In this document: piece after piece, positions 63,290-64,000 of the stretch
Position numbering within the stretch: the first letter of the stretch is position 1
How the letters are laid out: each line of letters starts with the position of its first letter
Origin: Sporosarcina aquimarina
Lineage (GTDB): Bacteria; Bacillota; Bacilli; Bacillales_A; Planococcaceae
DNA: 64,000 nucleotides
NCBI RefSeq assembly: GCF_019748715.1
Contig: NZ_JACLBZ010000010.1
Location: 1 to 64,000 of the forward strand
Direction: 5' to 3'
Position numbers and translations under genes: made by a program
Notes under the pieces: generated by a model
Told to the model about the DNA's origin: nothing
What the model saw: the letters and a program-made list of their open reading frames with translations, nothing else
Databases searched by the model: none

Positions 63290-64000
63290 TTATACCAAAA
63301 CCTTACTTAAAAATGCTTTTGTCCGTTCATTTTGCGGATTGTTAAATAATTGTAAGGGTTCATTTTCTTCTACAATTAACCCCTCGTCAATATAGATTAC
63401 ACGATCTGCAACTTCCTTGGCGAACCCCATTTCGTGAGTAACGACGACCATCGTCATTCCTTCTTTCGCTAATTGCTTCATGACTTGCAATACTTCTCCA
63501 ACCATTTCTGGGTCGAGTGCTGAAGTTGGTTCGTCAAATAGCATAATCTTTGGATTCATTGCTAGCGACCGGGCGATGGCGACTCGTTGTTTTTGTCCGC
63601 CCGAAAGGGAAGCGGGATAGGCCTTTTCTTTCTCACTCAATCCGACTTTTCCAAGTAGTTCACGTGCCTGTTGCTCTGCTTCAATTTTGGGAACTCCTCT
63701 TGCTTTCATTGGACCGAGAATGATGTTTTCAATTACTGACTTATGGGGAAATAGGTTGAAATGCTGGAACACCATTCCGACTTCTTGCCGCACTTTATTA
63801 ATATTTGTTTTTTTACTAGTAATATCTACATTTTCAATGAGCACATGGCCAGATGTAATATCCTCTAAACGATTTAAACATCTTAGAAAGGTACTCTTTC
63901 CTGAACCCGAAGCCCCAATGATACACACTACCTCTTTTTCAGCGATGTCGATCGAAATATCTTTAAGCACATGATTCTCTCCAAAACTCTTCATTAAATT
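63290..64000 (-). CDS. Amino-acid ABC transporter ATP-binding protein, 5' end cut
   Basis: At least 236 residues. Walker A is GASGSGKS, Q-loop FQHFNLF, signature [15 protein letters not shown], Walker [13 protein letters not shown] and switch His in THEM. It matches the GlnQ type of polar amino-acid importers. The frame continues past the first ATG (N-L-M-K-S-F-G), so the true start is beyond the window. The permease and binding-protein genes should lie further right. Confidence 0.9.
   Translation of the reverse strand, partial: NLMKSFGENHVLKDISIDIAEKEVVCIIGASGSGKSTFLRCLNRLEDITSGHVLIENVDITSKKTNINKVRQEVGMVFQHFNLFPHKSVIENIILGPMKARGVPKIEAEQQARELLGKVGLSEKEKAYPASLSGGQKQRVAIARSLAMNPKIMLFDEPTSALDPEMVGEVLQVMKQLAKEGMTMVVVTHEMGFAKEVADRVIYIDEGLIVEENEPLQLFNNPQNERTKAFLSKVLV

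Overview
The window looks like a chromosome segment of a low-GC Gram-positive bacterium, most likely an endospore-former of the order Bacillales (Sporosarcina/Lysinibacillus-like). The reasons are purine-rich ribosome binding sites, three S-layer-homology (SLH) loci, relatives of the B. subtilis proteins YwqG, YvbH, YvlB, DegV and YqhV, a SigL-type -24/-12 promoter, and a tmRNA gene end used as an integration site. Genus is an inference; no rRNA or housekeeping marker is present.

Positions 1-4925 are the right part of one accessory element: a frame-broken helicase, a small ribbon-helix-helix protein with palindromic operators, and a two-gene ATPase + DUF4435 defence system resembling PARIS (AriA/AriB). 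It ends at a copy of the 3' end of ssrA (tmRNA) at 4926-4949. A second, complete-looking island runs from there to a second ssrA-end copy at 25640-25663. A perfect 25-bp direct repeat lies just inside both ends. This island has two tandem tyrosine integrases, an excisionase-like protein, three 100-bp tandem repeats in front of a rolling-circle-type replication initiator, and a cargo of defence genes: a Fic protein, a complete type I restriction-modification operon (hsdM-hsdS-hsdR), an HTH + PD-(D/E)XK-like protein, and a Gabija-like OLD nuclease/UvrD helicase pair followed by an unknown gene. No relaxase or secretion genes were seen, so it looks like a mobilisable or satellite-type island rather than a conjugative one. 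A decayed third end copy at 29456-29551 suggests an older insertion in the same place.

Positions 25.7-45.2 kb are chromosomal and mixed: an LD-carboxypeptidase, an NCS1 permease with a possible structured leader, an SLH protein, gene fragments, then a run of bacterial-toxin-immunity-type genes without a visible toxin (DUF1963, DUF6678, SMI1/KNR4, SUFU). After that come an SDR dehydrogenase, DegV, a probable type I toxin peptide, a 2OG-Fe(II) oxygenase and a VWA lipoprotein. A family of ~90-bp palindromic repeats is scattered here.

Positions 45.7-53.4 kb hold a coherent catabolic operon behind a TetR regulator: CoA transferase A and B, GntP permease, 3-hydroxyacyl-CoA dehydrogenase, a 3-hydroxybutyrate-dehydrogenase-like SDR, thiolase and an MFS carrier. 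It suits use of ketone bodies or short hydroxy acids. The rest contains a PTS IIC-like membrane protein, a BCCT carrier + micro-membrane protein + esterase operon behind a perfect sigma-54 promoter, a PadR-DUF1700-DUF4097 envelope operon, a second SLH protein, a YqhV-like protein, a cold-shock protein and the ATPase of an amino-acid ABC transporter cut by the window end.
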